Shown here: one piece after another, positions 34,603-43,583 of the stretch
Layout of the letters: every line of letters starts with the position of its first letter
Position numbering within the stretch: the stretch's first letter is position 1
DNA from: CBDDIP01 sp965229005
GTDB lineage: Bacteria > Actinomycetota > Acidimicrobiia > Acidimicrobiales > Ilumatobacteraceae
Length of the DNA stretch: 64,000 nt
NCBI GenBank assembly: GCA_965229005.1
Contig: CBDDIP010000002.1
Coordinates: forward strand, 124,001 to 188,000
Direction: 5' to 3'
The notes under the pieces: model-generated
Databases searched by the model: none
Told to the model about the DNA's origin: nothing
The model's input: the letters and a program-made list of their open reading frames with translations, nothing else
Made by a program: the position numbers and the translations under genes

Positions 34603-35220
34603 TCAGGTGTCTGCGTCGCCTCGGGTCAGGCCGAGGGTGAGGATCAGGTCCTGATGGAGCTCCATCCACACGTCGTGGTACGACTCCGACAGCGGGCGCG
34701 TCAGCGCGGTCTGGTCGCCACTGGCGAAGCGCTCACATGCTCGTCGCAGGCGCGGCGAGTACCAGGAGACGCGGACGAAGGCAGGCGCGTGGGCGTCGAG
34801 CACGGACGCGACTTCCTCGTGGGTCTGCTGCACGCCCTCGACCACCGCCGAGTCATGGGCGGCGTCGGTGTGGTCGTTCATCTCACCGTTGCGCATCTGC
34901 CACGACGTGCACAGCTGCTTGAGGCGCAGGTTCAACGGCATGAAGGCCTCGTGCAGCACGTGCAACGCGCCGTGATCGGCTGCGGCGCGATGACCGGTCA
35001 GCAGCTCCTCGTGGTGCGCGGTGCCGGTGGGAGTGAGGCGCCAACCCGACACGGCGCCCTCGCGGTAGCGGACCAGCTCGCGCGCATGGAGCGCGTCGAG
35101 GGCCGCGGCGATCTCGTCGTGGTCGCGGGTCTGCATGTCGGCGATCGCCGGCGCGGTCGCGAAGCCTTTGACGCGCAGGGCGTGCAGGACGTCGAAGTGG
35201 TCAGCGGTGCGTTCAGTCAT
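34603..35220 (-). CDS. Winged-helix transcriptional regulator
   Basis: A 205-aa protein. Residues about 8-60 form a winged helix (FDVLHALRVKGFATAPAIA, IAAALDALHARELVRYREG), followed by a helical C-terminal domain. It is the last gene of the long leftward operon and is separated from the SnoaL-like gene by 55 bases. It may be a second, local regulator of the pathway. It does not look like a TetR protein, so it is probably not the regulator that binds the shared palindromes. Confidence 0.65.
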   Translation of the reverse strand: MTERTADHFDVLHALRVKGFATAPAIADMQTRDHDEIAAALDALHARELVRYREGAVSGWRLTPTGTAHHEELLTGHRAAADHGALHVLHEAFMPLNLRLKQLCTSWQMRNGEMNDHTDAAHDSAVVEGVQQTHEEVASVLDAHAPAFVRVSWYSPRLRRACERFASGDQTALTRPLSESYHDVWMELHQDLILTLGLTRGDADT

Positions 35221-35275
35221 GAGTGCTCGCTCCTTTCAGCAGTGTTGATGCAGGGGTGTCGATCCAGCAACGGCG

Positions 35276-35701
35276 TCAGCGGCTCAGGCGGACGACGTCG
35301 AGGTTGCCGTCGGACCACGTGACCACCAGGCGGCGGAACTCGATGCGCCAGCCGTCGGGCGTGCGCACCAGCTCGTCCTCGTAGCGGCCGGCGATCACGT
35401 AGAGGTGCCCGCCACCCACGGCTGCCTCGCGCACGTGCTGCGAGTGCAGGTAGCAGCGGCAGGTCGCCCGGTCGCCGTCAACCGTGATCATGTGATTGGT
35501 GACGGTGTGCTGGGTGGCGTCGAGCGGCTCGATCGCGCGTGAGATCCGCGCCCGGATCGCGTCGCGGCCCTCGAGCAACGGCGAGCGCAGCTCGGCGGTC
35601 GCGTCGGGCAGGAACACGGTGTCCAGGCCGGCCCAGTCGCGCGAGTCCAGCGACCAGCAGTAGCGATGAGTCAGATCGATGATGTCGTCGCGGTCGCTCA
35701 T
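35276..35701 (-). CDS. SnoaL-like (NTF2-fold) protein
   Basis: A 141-aa protein: DDIIDLTHRYCWSLDSRDWAGLDTVFLPDA (about 5-33) and the strand HTVTNHMITVDGDRATCRCYL, ending GWRIEFRRLVVTW. The fold is used for hydratases, isomerases and ring-hydroxylating beta subunits. It could assist the oxygenases in the same operon. It overlaps the SDR gene by ATGA. Confidence 0.82.
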   Translation of the reverse strand: MSDRDDIIDLTHRYCWSLDSRDWAGLDTVFLPDATAELRSPLLEGRDAIRARISRAIEPLDATQHTVTNHMITVDGDRATCRCYLHSQHVREAAVGGGHLYVIAGRYEDELVRTPDGWRIEFRRLVVTWSDGNLDVVRLSR

Positions 35702-36468
35702 GTCCCCAACATCCCTCCGTCGATGGCCAGCGCATGGCCGGTGGTGAACGACGACGCATCGGAGCACAGCCACAGCGCCGCCTGGGCGATCTCGTCGGGC
35801 GTGCCGAAGCGGCCGAAGCGCGAGAGCCGCTTGGCGACCTCGTCGGGGTCGCGACCTCGTCGCTCCATCGCACCGCGCAGCATCGGCGTGTCGATCGTCC
35901 CCGGGCAGATGGCGTTCACGCGGATCCCCTTCGCTGCGTAGTCCATCGCCGCGCTGCGGGTGAGCCCGAGCACGGCGTGCTTGCTGGCGGTGTACGCCGG
36001 CTGGTTGGGCTGCGGACGCACCGAGTTCGTCGAGGCGATGTTGACGATGCTCCCGCGAGCCGGCCCGTCGTTGGACGCCATCGCTCGCAGCTCGGCCCTC
36101 ATGCAGCGGAACAGCGACTTCACGTTGACGTCCATGATCCGGTCGAAGTCGTCGTCGTCGCACTCGGCCAACGGCACCGTCTCGAACTCGATGCCGGCTG
36201 CGTTCACGGCCCCGTCCAGGCGACCGAACCGCGAAACCGCGGTGTCCACGAGACTCGAGACGACCGCCGCGTCGGTGATGTCGCCGGCCACGACGGCGAC
36301 GCGGTCGGCGCCCGATGGCAACGCCGCGACCAGTGCATCGAGCGACTCGACCGACCGGTCGCTGATCACCAACGAAGCGCCCTCGGACACGAAGAGGGCG
36401 ACGATCGACACGCCCATCCCACCCGTCGCTCCGGTGACCACCACCACCCGGCCGTCCAGCGCGCTCAT
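35698..36468 (-). CDS. Short-chain dehydrogenase/reductase
   Basis: A 256-aa classical SDR: cofactor loop TGATGGMG (12-19), NAAG (about 89-92), catalytic Ser in IVNIAST, and YTASK (Tyr and Lys, about 154-158). The acidic residue after the second strand (ISDRS) suggests NAD preference. It probably oxidises or reduces an alcohol or diol made by the oxygenases. It sits between the flavoprotein and the SnoaL-like gene with 4-base overlaps on both sides. Confidence 0.88.
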   Translation of the reverse strand: MSALDGRVVVVTGATGGMGVSIVALFVSEGASLVISDRSVESLDALVAALPSGADRVAVVAGDITDAAVVSSLVDTAVSRFGRLDGAVNAAGIEFETVPLAECDDDDFDRIMDVNVKSLFRCMRAELRAMASNDGPARGSIVNIASTNSVRPQPNQPAYTASKHAVLGLTRSAAMDYAAKGIRVNAICPGTIDTPMLRGAMERRGRDPDEVAKRLSRFGRFGTPDEIAQAALWLCSDASSFTTGHALAIDGGMLGT

Positions 36469-38105
36469 CGCCCGGCTCCGACACGAGCACCTGCGGCCGC
36501 AGCGGCGTGCAACCCGCTGAGGTAGCCGAACACCATCCCCGGCGCCAGCGTGCCGCCAGCGCCGCCGTAGGTCATCCCCATGGCCGAGGCCATCACGTTG
36601 CCGGCCGCATACAGCCCCTCGATCGGCGCGCCGTCGAGGTCGATCACCTGTCCGTCAACGGTCGTCTTCGGCCCGCCTTTCGTTCCGAGCGCACCGCTGT
36701 GCACCTCCACCGCCCAGTACGGCGCGGTGTCGATCGGGCCGAGCGTGGCGGCGGTGCCGGGCTGCCCCGGATCACCCCACCACGTGTCGTGCTTGCTGGT
36801 GCCACGACCGAAGTCCGGGTCGTGCCCGTCGGCGGCCTGCGCGTTCCACCGTTCGACGGTGTCGATCATCGTCGCCGCATCGATGCCCAGCACGCCGGCC
36901 AGCTCCTCCACGGAATCGGCGCGGGTCAACCACGCCGGCGGGTCGCCCTCGCCGCGGAACCCGACCAGCCCGTAGCGGGCCAGATAGGTCTGGTCGAAGA
37001 CCATCCAGCACGGCACGTTCGTGTACTCGAACGAGGTCGCGTCGAGCTGGTGGAACGCAGCGCCGAAAGAGTTGTAGTTGGCGGCCTCGTTGGCGAAGCG
37101 TCGCCCCGCGCCGTTGACCATGATCGTGCGCGGACGCGTGCGCTCGCGGTTGACCATCCAGGCGAACGTCGTGCCGTCGTCACGTCCTGGGTCGGGCACG
37201 TCGATCACCGGCACCCACCACGCCTCGCGCATGTTGCCGATCGAGGCGCCGGCGCGCATCGCCATCTTCAAGCCGTCGCCGGTGTTGGTCGGCACCGAGA
37301 CGCTACGCACCAGCGGCCCGCGGATGAAGCTGCGGACGAAGTCGTCGTTCCACTCGAACCCGCCGGTGGCCAGGATCACGCCACCGGCGGCGCGGATCTC
37401 CTCGCCATCCGCCGTGCGCACGCCGACGACACGACCGTCGTCCATCACCAACCCGGTGACGTGCACACCCGTGCGGGGCTCGATGCCGCGGTCGAGGCAG
37501 CCCTTCAGCAGTCGGCCGATCAGTGCCTGCCCGCAGCCGCGCTCGTCGTGCTCGGCTCGGCGGGCCAGCTCCACCGGATCCGGCGCGTCGCCGCGACCGA
37601 GCGTGGTCTCGTTCATCACGATGTTCACCGCGGCTTGCCGGCCGACGGTGACCCGAGGCGACCACGAGCCCAAGTCGTCGAAGGAGAACAGCGGGCACTC
37701 CAGCGAGCGGCCACCCGCGGTCTTCCCACCCGGGTGCTCGGGGTGGTAGTCGGGGAAGCCCTCGACGATCTCGAAGCGCACCGGCGTGTCCGCCTCCAGC
37801 CAGCTCACCATCGGCGGGCCGCCGTCGACGAAGGCCGCTGCCAGCGCCGGATCGATCATCCCGTGCGAGAGCGAGGCGAGGTAGGTCAGCACCTCGTCGC
37901 GGCTGTCGTCGATGCCGGCCTCGGCCATGTGCGGGTTGCACGGGATCCAGACCATCCCGCCGGACCAGGCCGACGTGCCACCGACCTGCTCGCCCTTCTC
38001 CAGCACGAGCACCGAGGCGCCGCGATCGTGGGCGGAGAGCGCGGCGGTCAGCCCACTGGCGCCCGTGCCGAGCACGATGACGTCCGGTCGATCGGGAACG
38101 CTCAT
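36465..38105 (-). CDS. FAD-dependent dehydrogenase, 3-ketosteroid-delta1-dehydrogenase-like
   Basis: A 546-aa flavoprotein. The FAD motif VIVLGTGASGLTAA is at about 9-22, VLEKGEQVGGTSAWSGG at about 33-49, and YGGAGGTLAPGMVFGYLSG closes the protein. It belongs to the FAD_binding_2 family (3-ketosteroid dehydrogenase, fumarate reductase flavoprotein), which takes hydride next to a carbonyl. A steroid substrate is not proven. AGGAG lies 7 bases before the ATG. The gene is flanked by a sugar-isomerase-like TIM barrel gene and an SDR gene, both overlapping by 4 bases. Confidence 0.85.
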   Translation of the reverse strand: MSVPDRPDVIVLGTGASGLTAALSAHDRGASVLVLEKGEQVGGTSAWSGGMVWIPCNPHMAEAGIDDSRDEVLTYLASLSHGMIDPALAAAFVDGGPPMVSWLEADTPVRFEIVEGFPDYHPEHPGGKTAGGRSLECPLFSFDDLGSWSPRVTVGRQAAVNIVMNETTLGRGDAPDPVELARRAEHDERGCGQALIGRLLKGCLDRGIEPRTGVHVTGLVMDDGRVVGVRTADGEEIRAAGGVILATGGFEWNDDFVRSFIRGPLVRSVSVPTNTGDGLKMAMRAGASIGNMREAWWVPVIDVPDPGRDDGTTFAWMVNRERTRPRTIMVNGAGRRFANEAANYNSFGAAFHQLDATSFEYTNVPCWMVFDQTYLARYGLVGFRGEGDPPAWLTRADSVEELAGVLGIDAATMIDTVERWNAQAADGHDPDFGRGTSKHDTWWGDPGQPGTAATLGPIDTAPYWAVEVHSGALGTKGGPKTTVDGQVIDLDGAPIEGLYAAGNVMASAMGMTYGGAGGTLAPGMVFGYLSGLHAAAAAGARVGAGR

Positions 38106-38908
38106 GTGTATCTCCTGGCTCCGTCGGCGATGCGCCGCACGTGTTGCTCCGGATCCGCCCACCCGGCGGCGCTGCACACCTCGACCGACACGGGCGTCGT
38201 GCAACCCGTCCCGCGCACCGCCGCCATGAAGCCGACGAGGTCGAACTCGCCGTCGCCCGGAGCGACCCGGTTGGCGAGGCAGTCGGTGTAGTAGTCGGCG
38301 TCGGCGGGCACCTTGGTGCCGTCGTTCAACTGGATCCCGGTGATCAGGTCACCGGGCAGCGCGGCGATGGCGGCGAGGTCGTCCGCACCACGCTCGTGGT
38401 GCCACACGTCGACGCACAGGCCGCCGTTGGATCGCCCCGCCCCTTCCACGATCCGCCGCGCCTGGTGCACGTCCTCGATGTCGCTCATGGACGGCAGGAA
38501 CTCGAGGCCGACGACCAGTCCGTGATCGGCGGCGCGATCGCAGAGACCACCGAACGCGCGCGACGCAGCATCGAGGTCGTCACCCGACGGCCCGATCACC
38601 TGCAGGTAGCGGCAACCGAACTCGTCGGCCATGCGGAAGGCGACCGCCTCGCGCTCGGCGGCGTCGGCACCGCCGGGCCCGTCGGCGCCGAGGCCGCTGA
38701 TCACCTCGATCTCACGCAACAGCAGGTCGTGCTCGGCGAGCTGCTCGCGCAGGCGGCCCGGTGCCTCACCGTCTCGTTCGAGCGCGGCGTAGTGCCCGAC
38801 GTACAACCCGATGCCGTCGAACCCGGCCGCCGCAGCCAGCCGCACGCGGTCCGCGATGGGATGGTGACGAGCCAAGCTGAAGTGGCTGAGCACGAGCTCG
38901 GTCACCAC
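38102..38908 (-). CDS. Sugar phosphate isomerase/epimerase-like TIM barrel
   Basis: A 268-aa protein of the AP_endonuc_2/xylose isomerase-like family, starting at GTG. Likely metal ligands are Glu in GLEFLPS (about 137), Asp in CVDVWHHE (about 167), His in the same motif and Glu in SVEVCS (about 244). Members isomerise sugars or open and cleave ring products. In this operon it could act on a ring-cleavage or keto intermediate. Overlaps the flavoprotein gene by ATGA. Confidence 0.78.
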   Translation of the reverse strand: MVTELVLSHFSLARHHPIADRVRLAAAAGFDGIGLYVGHYAALERDGEAPGRLREQLAEHDLLLREIEVISGLGADGPGGADAAEREAVAFRMADEFGCRYLQVIGPSGDDLDAASRAFGGLCDRAADHGLVVGLEFLPSMSDIEDVHQARRIVEGAGRSNGGLCVDVWHHERGADDLAAIAALPGDLITGIQLNDGTKVPADADYYTDCLANRVAPGDGEFDLVGFMAAVRGTGCTTPVSVEVCSAAGWADPEQHVRRIADGARRYT

Positions 38909-38923
38909 GTCACGGATGCCAGT

Positions 38924-40120
38924 TCACGGATGATGAAATTCGCCGGCTTCGGCGAACAGTCGCACGAACTCGGCGTCGTCGGCGTTGACGAGGTCCTCGA
39001 CCCATGTGTGGAACCGCTGGCACGGGCCCTCGTTGCGGCCGAAGACGAACTCCGGCTTGGCGCCGGTCTTCACCGCACGCTGGATGCGGTTGCCGGTGTA
39101 GTAGTCCTCGTCGCGCACGACGTGCAGGAGGAAGTCCATCTGCTTGTCGATCAGCGTCATCGCCTCGTCGTCCGGCTCGAACGTCGCCAGGAAGTTCTGG
39201 ACCGTCACGGAGGTCTCCGGCGTGTCGCCGGGGAACAGCTGCGACACCATGAACAAACGTCCGCCGGCGTCGAAGCCGGCCACCGAGATGTGCGGGAAGA
39301 TCGTCCACACGCCACCGGTGAGCTTGCTCAGCGGCCACTCGTCCTCGGGGATCCCGTCGAGGGCGAGGATGCGGTCGTCGGGCTGCACGTTGCGCTGGTG
39401 CGGCCCCCACGCGTCGTTGATCGTCTTGTTGTTGTAGTCCGACCCGAACGTGTTCTTGTGCAGGATCGGCAGGTGGTAGAAGTCGAGGTAGCCGTCGTAG
39501 GCCAGCTTCCAGTTCGGCCCGCCCACCGCCTGGCGCCCGATCAGCCGGCAATCGGCGAAGCCGAGGTGCTCGAGCATCTCGCCGTACCCGCACAGGTGGC
39601 GGTCGATGTCGAAGTCCATGCCCGGCGTGATCCCGCCGAACACCAGACCGGCGCGCTCGGCGACGGGCAGCGGGGTCAGCCCGTGGCACGCCATGTCGAT
39701 CTCACCGAACGCGGCGCGATCGAGGATGCCGACGAGCGATCCACGACCGTCGTAGCTCCACGCGTGGTACGGGCACGTGAACCGACGCGCCGTGCCACTG
39801 CCCTCGTCGACGACGATCGCGCCGCGGTGGCTGCACATGTTGACGAACGAGCGCAGCACGCCGTCGTCGCCGCGGATGAGCAGCACCGGCACGCCCATGA
39901 CGTCCATCGCGCGGTACGAGTTGGGCTCCTTCAGCTCGCAGCTGAACCCGAGCATCAACGGCACCCTGCGAAAGATGCGATCCATCTCCAGCTGCCAGCG
40001 ATCGACGTCGTAGTAGTTGCTCGACGGCACGCGCTTGATGTCCGCCTCGGTGGGCACGGTGCCCGCCTTCGTGTGGGCCATCGTCCGGCGGGCTTCCCGC
40101 ACCAGTTCGTCTCGACTCAT
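38924..40120 (-). CDS. Rieske oxygenase alpha subunit (copy 1)
   Basis: A 398-aa terminal oxygenase. The Rieske cluster is C96-x-H98 and C116-x2-H119 (CSHRG, CPYHAW). The mononuclear iron motif is D209-x3-D213-x2-H216-x4-H221, with the canonical bridging Asp. It inserts oxygen into a ring or C-H bond using electrons from a separate reductase. No beta subunit, ferredoxin or reductase gene is nearby. This is the only one of the four with Asp in the bridging position. It starts upstream of the TIM barrel gene, 15 bases away. Confidence 0.9.
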   Translation of the reverse strand: MSRDELVREARRTMAHTKAGTVPTEADIKRVPSSNYYDVDRWQLEMDRIFRRVPLMLGFSCELKEPNSYRAMDVMGVPVLLIRGDDGVLRSFVNMCSHRGAIVVDEGSGTARRFTCPYHAWSYDGRGSLVGILDRAAFGEIDMACHGLTPLPVAERAGLVFGGITPGMDFDIDRHLCGYGEMLEHLGFADCRLIGRQAVGGPNWKLAYDGYLDFYHLPILHKNTFGSDYNNKTINDAWGPHQRNVQPDDRILALDGIPEDEWPLSKLTGGVWTIFPHISVAGFDAGGRLFMVSQLFPGDTPETSVTVQNFLATFEPDDEAMTLIDKQMDFLLHVVRDEDYYTGNRIQRAVKTGAKPEFVFGRNEGPCQRFHTWVEDLVNADDAEFVRLFAEAGEFHHP

Positions 40121-40132
40121 CGATCCCCCGAT

Positions 40133-40210
40133 CAGATGCTGTGTTGCTCAGATGCTGTGTTGCTCAGATGCTGTGTCTCTAGATGCTGTGTTGCTAGATG
40201 CCTTGTTGCG
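40133..40210. repeat. Five tandem 15-16-bp repeats
   Basis: Units of cagatgctgtgttgct run head to tail: 40133-40148 and 40149-40164 are identical, 40165-40180 differs at the end, 40181-40195 lacks the first base, and 40196-40210 is diverged. They fill the gap between two oxygenase operon genes and run into the last codons of the 73-aa ORF. Likely a slippage-prone spacer. Confidence 0.85.
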
Positions 40211-40415
40211 GCACGGACTCGACCATGCGGTGGTTGGCGATGACCGGGCCGCTCACCCATCCACACAGCTGCGGATCGCACTCACGGAGCTCGCCCTCCA
40301 ACCAGCGGCCATCGCGAGCGAATCGACCCCACTGCTCGCCCGTGGTGACCAACACGTTGCCAGAGCCGTCCTGCTCGTACAACGCCTGCGTGAACGGATG
40401 GCGGATCCCGAGCAT
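40194..40415 (-). CDS. Small protein between two Rieske genes, 73 aa
   Basis: Starts in a TGATG overlap with the upstream oxygenase gene, so it is translationally coupled. Two Cys flank CDPQLC (about 44-49), and the N-terminus reads MLGIRHPFTQALYEQDGSG. Its hydrophilic, strand-like composition (NVLVTTGEQWGRF, LCGWVSGPVIANHRMV) gives no family match. A small partner or modulator of the oxygenase is possible. Its C-terminus overlaps the tandem repeats, so its length may vary between strains. Confidence 0.55.
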   Translation of the reverse strand: MLGIRHPFTQALYEQDGSGNVLVTTGEQWGRFARDGRWLEGELRECDPQLCGWVSGPVIANHRMVESVPQQGI

Positions 40416-41770
40416 CAGTCGCGCTCCATGTACTCGTCGAGCTTCTTGTGCAGCCAGCGCACCTTGGACTCCTGGTAGTTCGACAGGGTCACTCCCCGCT
40501 TGCGCGTGCTCTCCAGGCCGAGCTGCACCTTGGGCATGTTGAACAGGTCCTGATCGAACACCTTGGCCAGCATCCCGAGCTCGGGTGCGTCGGCGAATGA
40601 CTCGAACTCGTCCAGCCAGTGGATCGGCGCCGGCGGCGGCCGCTCGCCGTCGAACGGGGCCAGGAAGATGCACTCCATGATCGAGCTGCGGTGGTCGTCG
40701 CCGTTCGGACGGAAGCGGTAGACGATGCGGTTGAACGCGCCCCACGGATGGAAGTTCGGGAACACCGTGTAGTCGATGCTGTCCATCATCTCTGCGTCCG
40801 ACATGCGGTCGACCCAATCGCCGACGACCGGACGCCAGCGCGTACGACTGGCCTCGGCAGCGATGGTGCGCATCGACTGGTCTTCCTCGATCGTGATCGG
40901 CGACGTCTGATCGACGCGCACGTCCATCATCGCCCGCAACATCTCGTTCTGGGTCGGCGTCCAGTCGAGCAACGGGCTCACCGTGCCGCCTGGCGTGATC
41001 ACCCGGGCGAAGTTCTCCCACACGTCGACCTGGCTGTTGGTGTCGCCGAGGTACGGCATGATCTGCGGGTGCGTCGCGTTCACGTGGAACGCCTCGCAGA
41101 ACGCCTCCTGCGTGATCTTCCAGTTGGCCGGGATCACCTTGGCGACGTGCGCCTGCTTGTAGCGGTTGGCGAGATCCCACTCGGCGAACTGATCGACGAT
41201 CTCCCCGAGGTAGTCGAGCAGCGGCTCGGCATCCGGGTCGGGGTTGATGAACACGAACCCGGCCCACTCGCCCACCTTGCACTGGGGCAGCTTGAACTCG
41301 TCGGCCTCGACGTGCTCGAAGTCCCACTTGGCCGGCACGTCGAGCAGGTCGCCCTCGATCGTCCAGGCGAAGCCGTGGAACGGGCAGCGGATCTCCGAGC
41401 AGCGCCCGTCGTAGTCCTTCAGCTGACGCCCGCGGTGCAAGCACGCGTTGGGATAGGCCTGGATTTTGTCGGGCGCGGTGCGGATGACGATGTACGACGC
41501 GCGAGCGATCGTGTACACGTGGTGGTCGCCGACCTCGGGGATCTCCTCGGCGCGGCACACGTACTGCCACACCCGTCCCCACAGCTGGGTGACCTCTCGC
41601 TCGTGCCACTCGCGAGTGATGTAGCGATCGATGGACACGTCGCCGCTGCCGAGGTACTTCGGTGCCTCGAGGCGCAGCACCACCGGGACGTCGTGCGTAT
41701 CGGTGTCGAGCAGCTGCTGGTAGCTGATCCCAGGTGACCGCGCTGCACCCGTGGCTCGCTCGCTGGTCAT
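40415..41770 (-). CDS. Rieske oxygenase alpha subunit (copy 2)
   Basis: A 451-aa enzyme. Rieske ligands are C110-x-H112 and C129-x2-H132 (CLHRG, CPFHGF). The iron motif is E222-x3-E226-x2-H229-x4-H234, with Glu in place of the usual bridging Asp, as reported for carnitine-type monooxygenases. The C-terminal domain is longer than in copy 1. It is the first gene of a long leftward operon, and a palindromic operator lies 41 bases upstream of its start. The ATG is the first in frame. Confidence 0.9.
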   Translation of the reverse strand: MTSERATGAARSPGISYQQLLDTDTHDVPVVLRLEAPKYLGSGDVSIDRYITREWHEREVTQLWGRVWQYVCRAEEIPEVGDHHVYTIARASYIVIRTAPDKIQAYPNACLHRGRQLKDYDGRCSEIRCPFHGFAWTIEGDLLDVPAKWDFEHVEADEFKLPQCKVGEWAGFVFINPDPDAEPLLDYLGEIVDQFAEWDLANRYKQAHVAKVIPANWKITQEAFCEAFHVNATHPQIMPYLGDTNSQVDVWENFARVITPGGTVSPLLDWTPTQNEMLRAMMDVRVDQTSPITIEEDQSMRTIAAEASRTRWRPVVGDWVDRMSDAEMMDSIDYTVFPNFHPWGAFNRIVYRFRPNGDDHRSSIMECIFLAPFDGERPPPAPIHWLDEFESFADAPELGMLAKVFDQDLFNMPKVQLGLESTRKRGVTLSNYQESKVRWLHKKLDEYMERD

Positions 41771-41811
41771 CGTTCCTCCGTGTCGGTTGCGACTGTCTCG
41801 CTCATGGCAAT

Positions 41812-41833
41812 ACTTACCGTCCGATCAATTATA
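41812..41833 (+). promoter_or_regulatory. Shared regulon palindrome, site 1
   Basis: ACTTACCGTCC followed by GATCAATTATA. It is one of six related sites in the catabolic cluster, lying between the stop of Rieske copy 3 and the start of the copy 2 operon (eight genes running to 34.6 kb). Confidence 0.7.
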
Positions 41834-41839
41834 CCGGTG

Positions 41840-43033
41840 TCATTCCGCACGAGCGGAGGCCGGATGGTCGCTCCAACGATCCATTGCGCTGCCGCCGCGC
41901 AGGATGTGGTCCATCGTCGCGTGGTACTCGGTCGGCTTGCACTCGTGCGTGCCGAACACGTTGCGCGTGTAGCCCTGCGAGTGCCGCGTCGCGCTCAGCT
42001 CGTTGAACACGAAGATGTCTTCCTCGACGATCCCCTGGAGCGCCTGCCAGTGGGCCAAGGTCGCTTCGAGGTAGGCCGGGTACGCCGTGTCGTCGTCGCC
42101 GTCCGGCGCGTAGATCAGCTCCCACAGCACGAACTTGGTGACGTCCACCGATTGCGGGATCGGCTGGAACACCTGGATGTGCCGGGGATTGTTGTTGAAC
42201 ACGGTGTTCGGGAAGATCACGTAGTGGCAGATCGTGAACTGGTGATGATCGCCGGTCTCGGCCAGCCGCTGCATGTGGTCGGCGCGCGGCACGAACATCA
42301 TCGAGTTCGGTCCGGTCAGGTGGAACGCCGTCTCGCGGGCGGCGACGGTGAACTCCTTGTCGACGTGGTGCAGCTCGGTGGCGTGGTACACCTCGTTGAA
42401 GCCGTCGACGATCGCCTTGTAGTTGGCAGGGATCTCGTACTCGAGCTTGGCGTGGACGATCATGTCCTCCATGCGGAAGCGACCGAGATCGGTGACGATG
42501 TCCGGCCCGAGCCAGTCGAGCAGATCGGGTGCGGCGTCCGGTCCGGCGAGGTTGATCCACACCCATCCGGCCCACTCCTGCACGGCGACCGCCGGCGAAC
42601 GCAGACCCTCCAGGTGCGCAGGCTCGAATCGATCGCGCTCCGGCACCCCGACCACCTCGCCGGTGGTGTCGTAGACCCAGCCGTGCCACGGGCAGGTGAA
42701 CCGTCGGTCGCAACCGGACGACTCACCACGCGTCAGGCGCGCCCCGCGGTGCTGGCACACGTTGTGGAACGCGGCGACGCCACCGTCGGGTTGGCGCGAG
42801 ATGACCACCGTCTCGCCGTGGCCTTCGTAGAGCACCCAGTCGCCGACGCCGGCGATCTCCGCCGACCGCGCCCCGATCATCCACGAGGCGCGCAGCACGA
42901 GCTCGCGCTCCATCTCGAAGCGCGTCGGATCGCGGTACACCTCAGCGCTCACGGTCGAGCCGGCCACGTCGGGATGCCCGACGCCGCCGCCGAACCTCGG
43001 CATCACGTCACCGCGTGTCGGTCGGTACACCAT
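41840..43033 (-). CDS. Rieske oxygenase alpha subunit (copy 3)
   Basis: A 397-aa enzyme. Rieske ligands are C93-x-H95 and C114-x2-H117 (CQHRG, CPWHGW). The iron motif is D210-x3-E214-x2-H217-x4-H222, with Glu as bridging residue. A VOC-family protein is encoded 36 bases upstream on the same strand, in the operon that starts with the substrate-binding lipoprotein. AGGAG and GAGGA precede the ATG. No electron-transfer partner in the window. Confidence 0.9.
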   Translation of the reverse strand: MVYRPTRGDVMPRFGGGVGHPDVAGSTVSAEVYRDPTRFEMERELVLRASWMIGARSAEIAGVGDWVLYEGHGETVVISRQPDGGVAAFHNVCQHRGARLTRGESSGCDRRFTCPWHGWVYDTTGEVVGVPERDRFEPAHLEGLRSPAVAVQEWAGWVWINLAGPDAAPDLLDWLGPDIVTDLGRFRMEDMIVHAKLEYEIPANYKAIVDGFNEVYHATELHHVDKEFTVAARETAFHLTGPNSMMFVPRADHMQRLAETGDHHQFTICHYVIFPNTVFNNNPRHIQVFQPIPQSVDVTKFVLWELIYAPDGDDDTAYPAYLEATLAHWQALQGIVEEDIFVFNELSATRHSQGYTRNVFGTHECKPTEYHATMDHILRGGSAMDRWSDHPASARAE

Positions 43034-43069
43034 GTTCCTCGTCTCCTTCCTCGTCGTCGCTCGGCCGCC

Positions 43070-43540
43070 CTAGAGGCGCCCGCCGGCCCACCACTGCTCG
43101 AACCTCGGTCGTGCCGCGGACGTGACGAGCTCCACCAACATCGCCGAGCCGGGCGGCTGCACGTAGGTGTAGGCGCCGAAGCCGTCGTCCGGCGACGTCT
43201 GCGCCAATCGCAACGCCCACCCGGCAGCCAACAACGCCTCGGTCTCACCGCGCACGTCGTCGGACCACAGCCCGACGTGGTGCACACCGGGGCGCTCACG
43301 TCCGTCCCACTGGCTGCCCGCAGCGCCCTCGAGCAGCTCGACTCGCTGCGGTCCTTCGCACGAGTACGTCATCCGCAACGAGTGGTGCTGCTGGCCGTGC
43401 TCGGGGCTCCACGCCGGTTGGGCGTCCACCGAGTGCGGCGTCGCCCACGTCAACCCGAGTGCCGGGCCGAGCTCGGCCATCGCCGCGTCGAGATCAGGCA
43501 CTCGGATGCCCGTGTGGTAGATCCGCTGGTAGTCGATCAT
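43070..43540 (-). CDS. VOC-family protein
   Basis: A 156-aa protein with the VOC start YQRIYHTGIRVPDLDAAMAELGPALGL (about 4-30) and second half RPGVHHVGLWSDDV (about 89-102) ending PPGSAMLVELV. The layout resembles methylmalonyl-CoA epimerase and glyoxalase-type proteins. It may epimerise or hydrate an intermediate. Start chosen at MIDYQR, because the residues before it come from the GC-rich hairpin region. Confidence 0.8.
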   Translation of the reverse strand: MIDYQRIYHTGIRVPDLDAAMAELGPALGLTWATPHSVDAQPAWSPEHGQQHHSLRMTYSCEGPQRVELLEGAAGSQWDGRERPGVHHVGLWSDDVRGETEALLAAGWALRLAQTSPDDGFGAYTYVQPPGSAMLVELVTSAARPRFEQWWAGGRL

Positions 43541-43583
43541 CGTCGTGCCTGCTCGCTGTTCCGTGACTTCTGCCTGTTCGGTC

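Noticed and set aside
34603..35220. The winged-helix protein as the master regulator of the six palindromes.
   Set aside because: It is not TetR-like, has no such site in front of its own gene and sits at the end of an operon. A local role is more likely, though not excluded.
40133..40210. CRISPR-like array.
   Set aside because: The 15-16-bp units are directly adjacent with no spacers and no cas genes are present.
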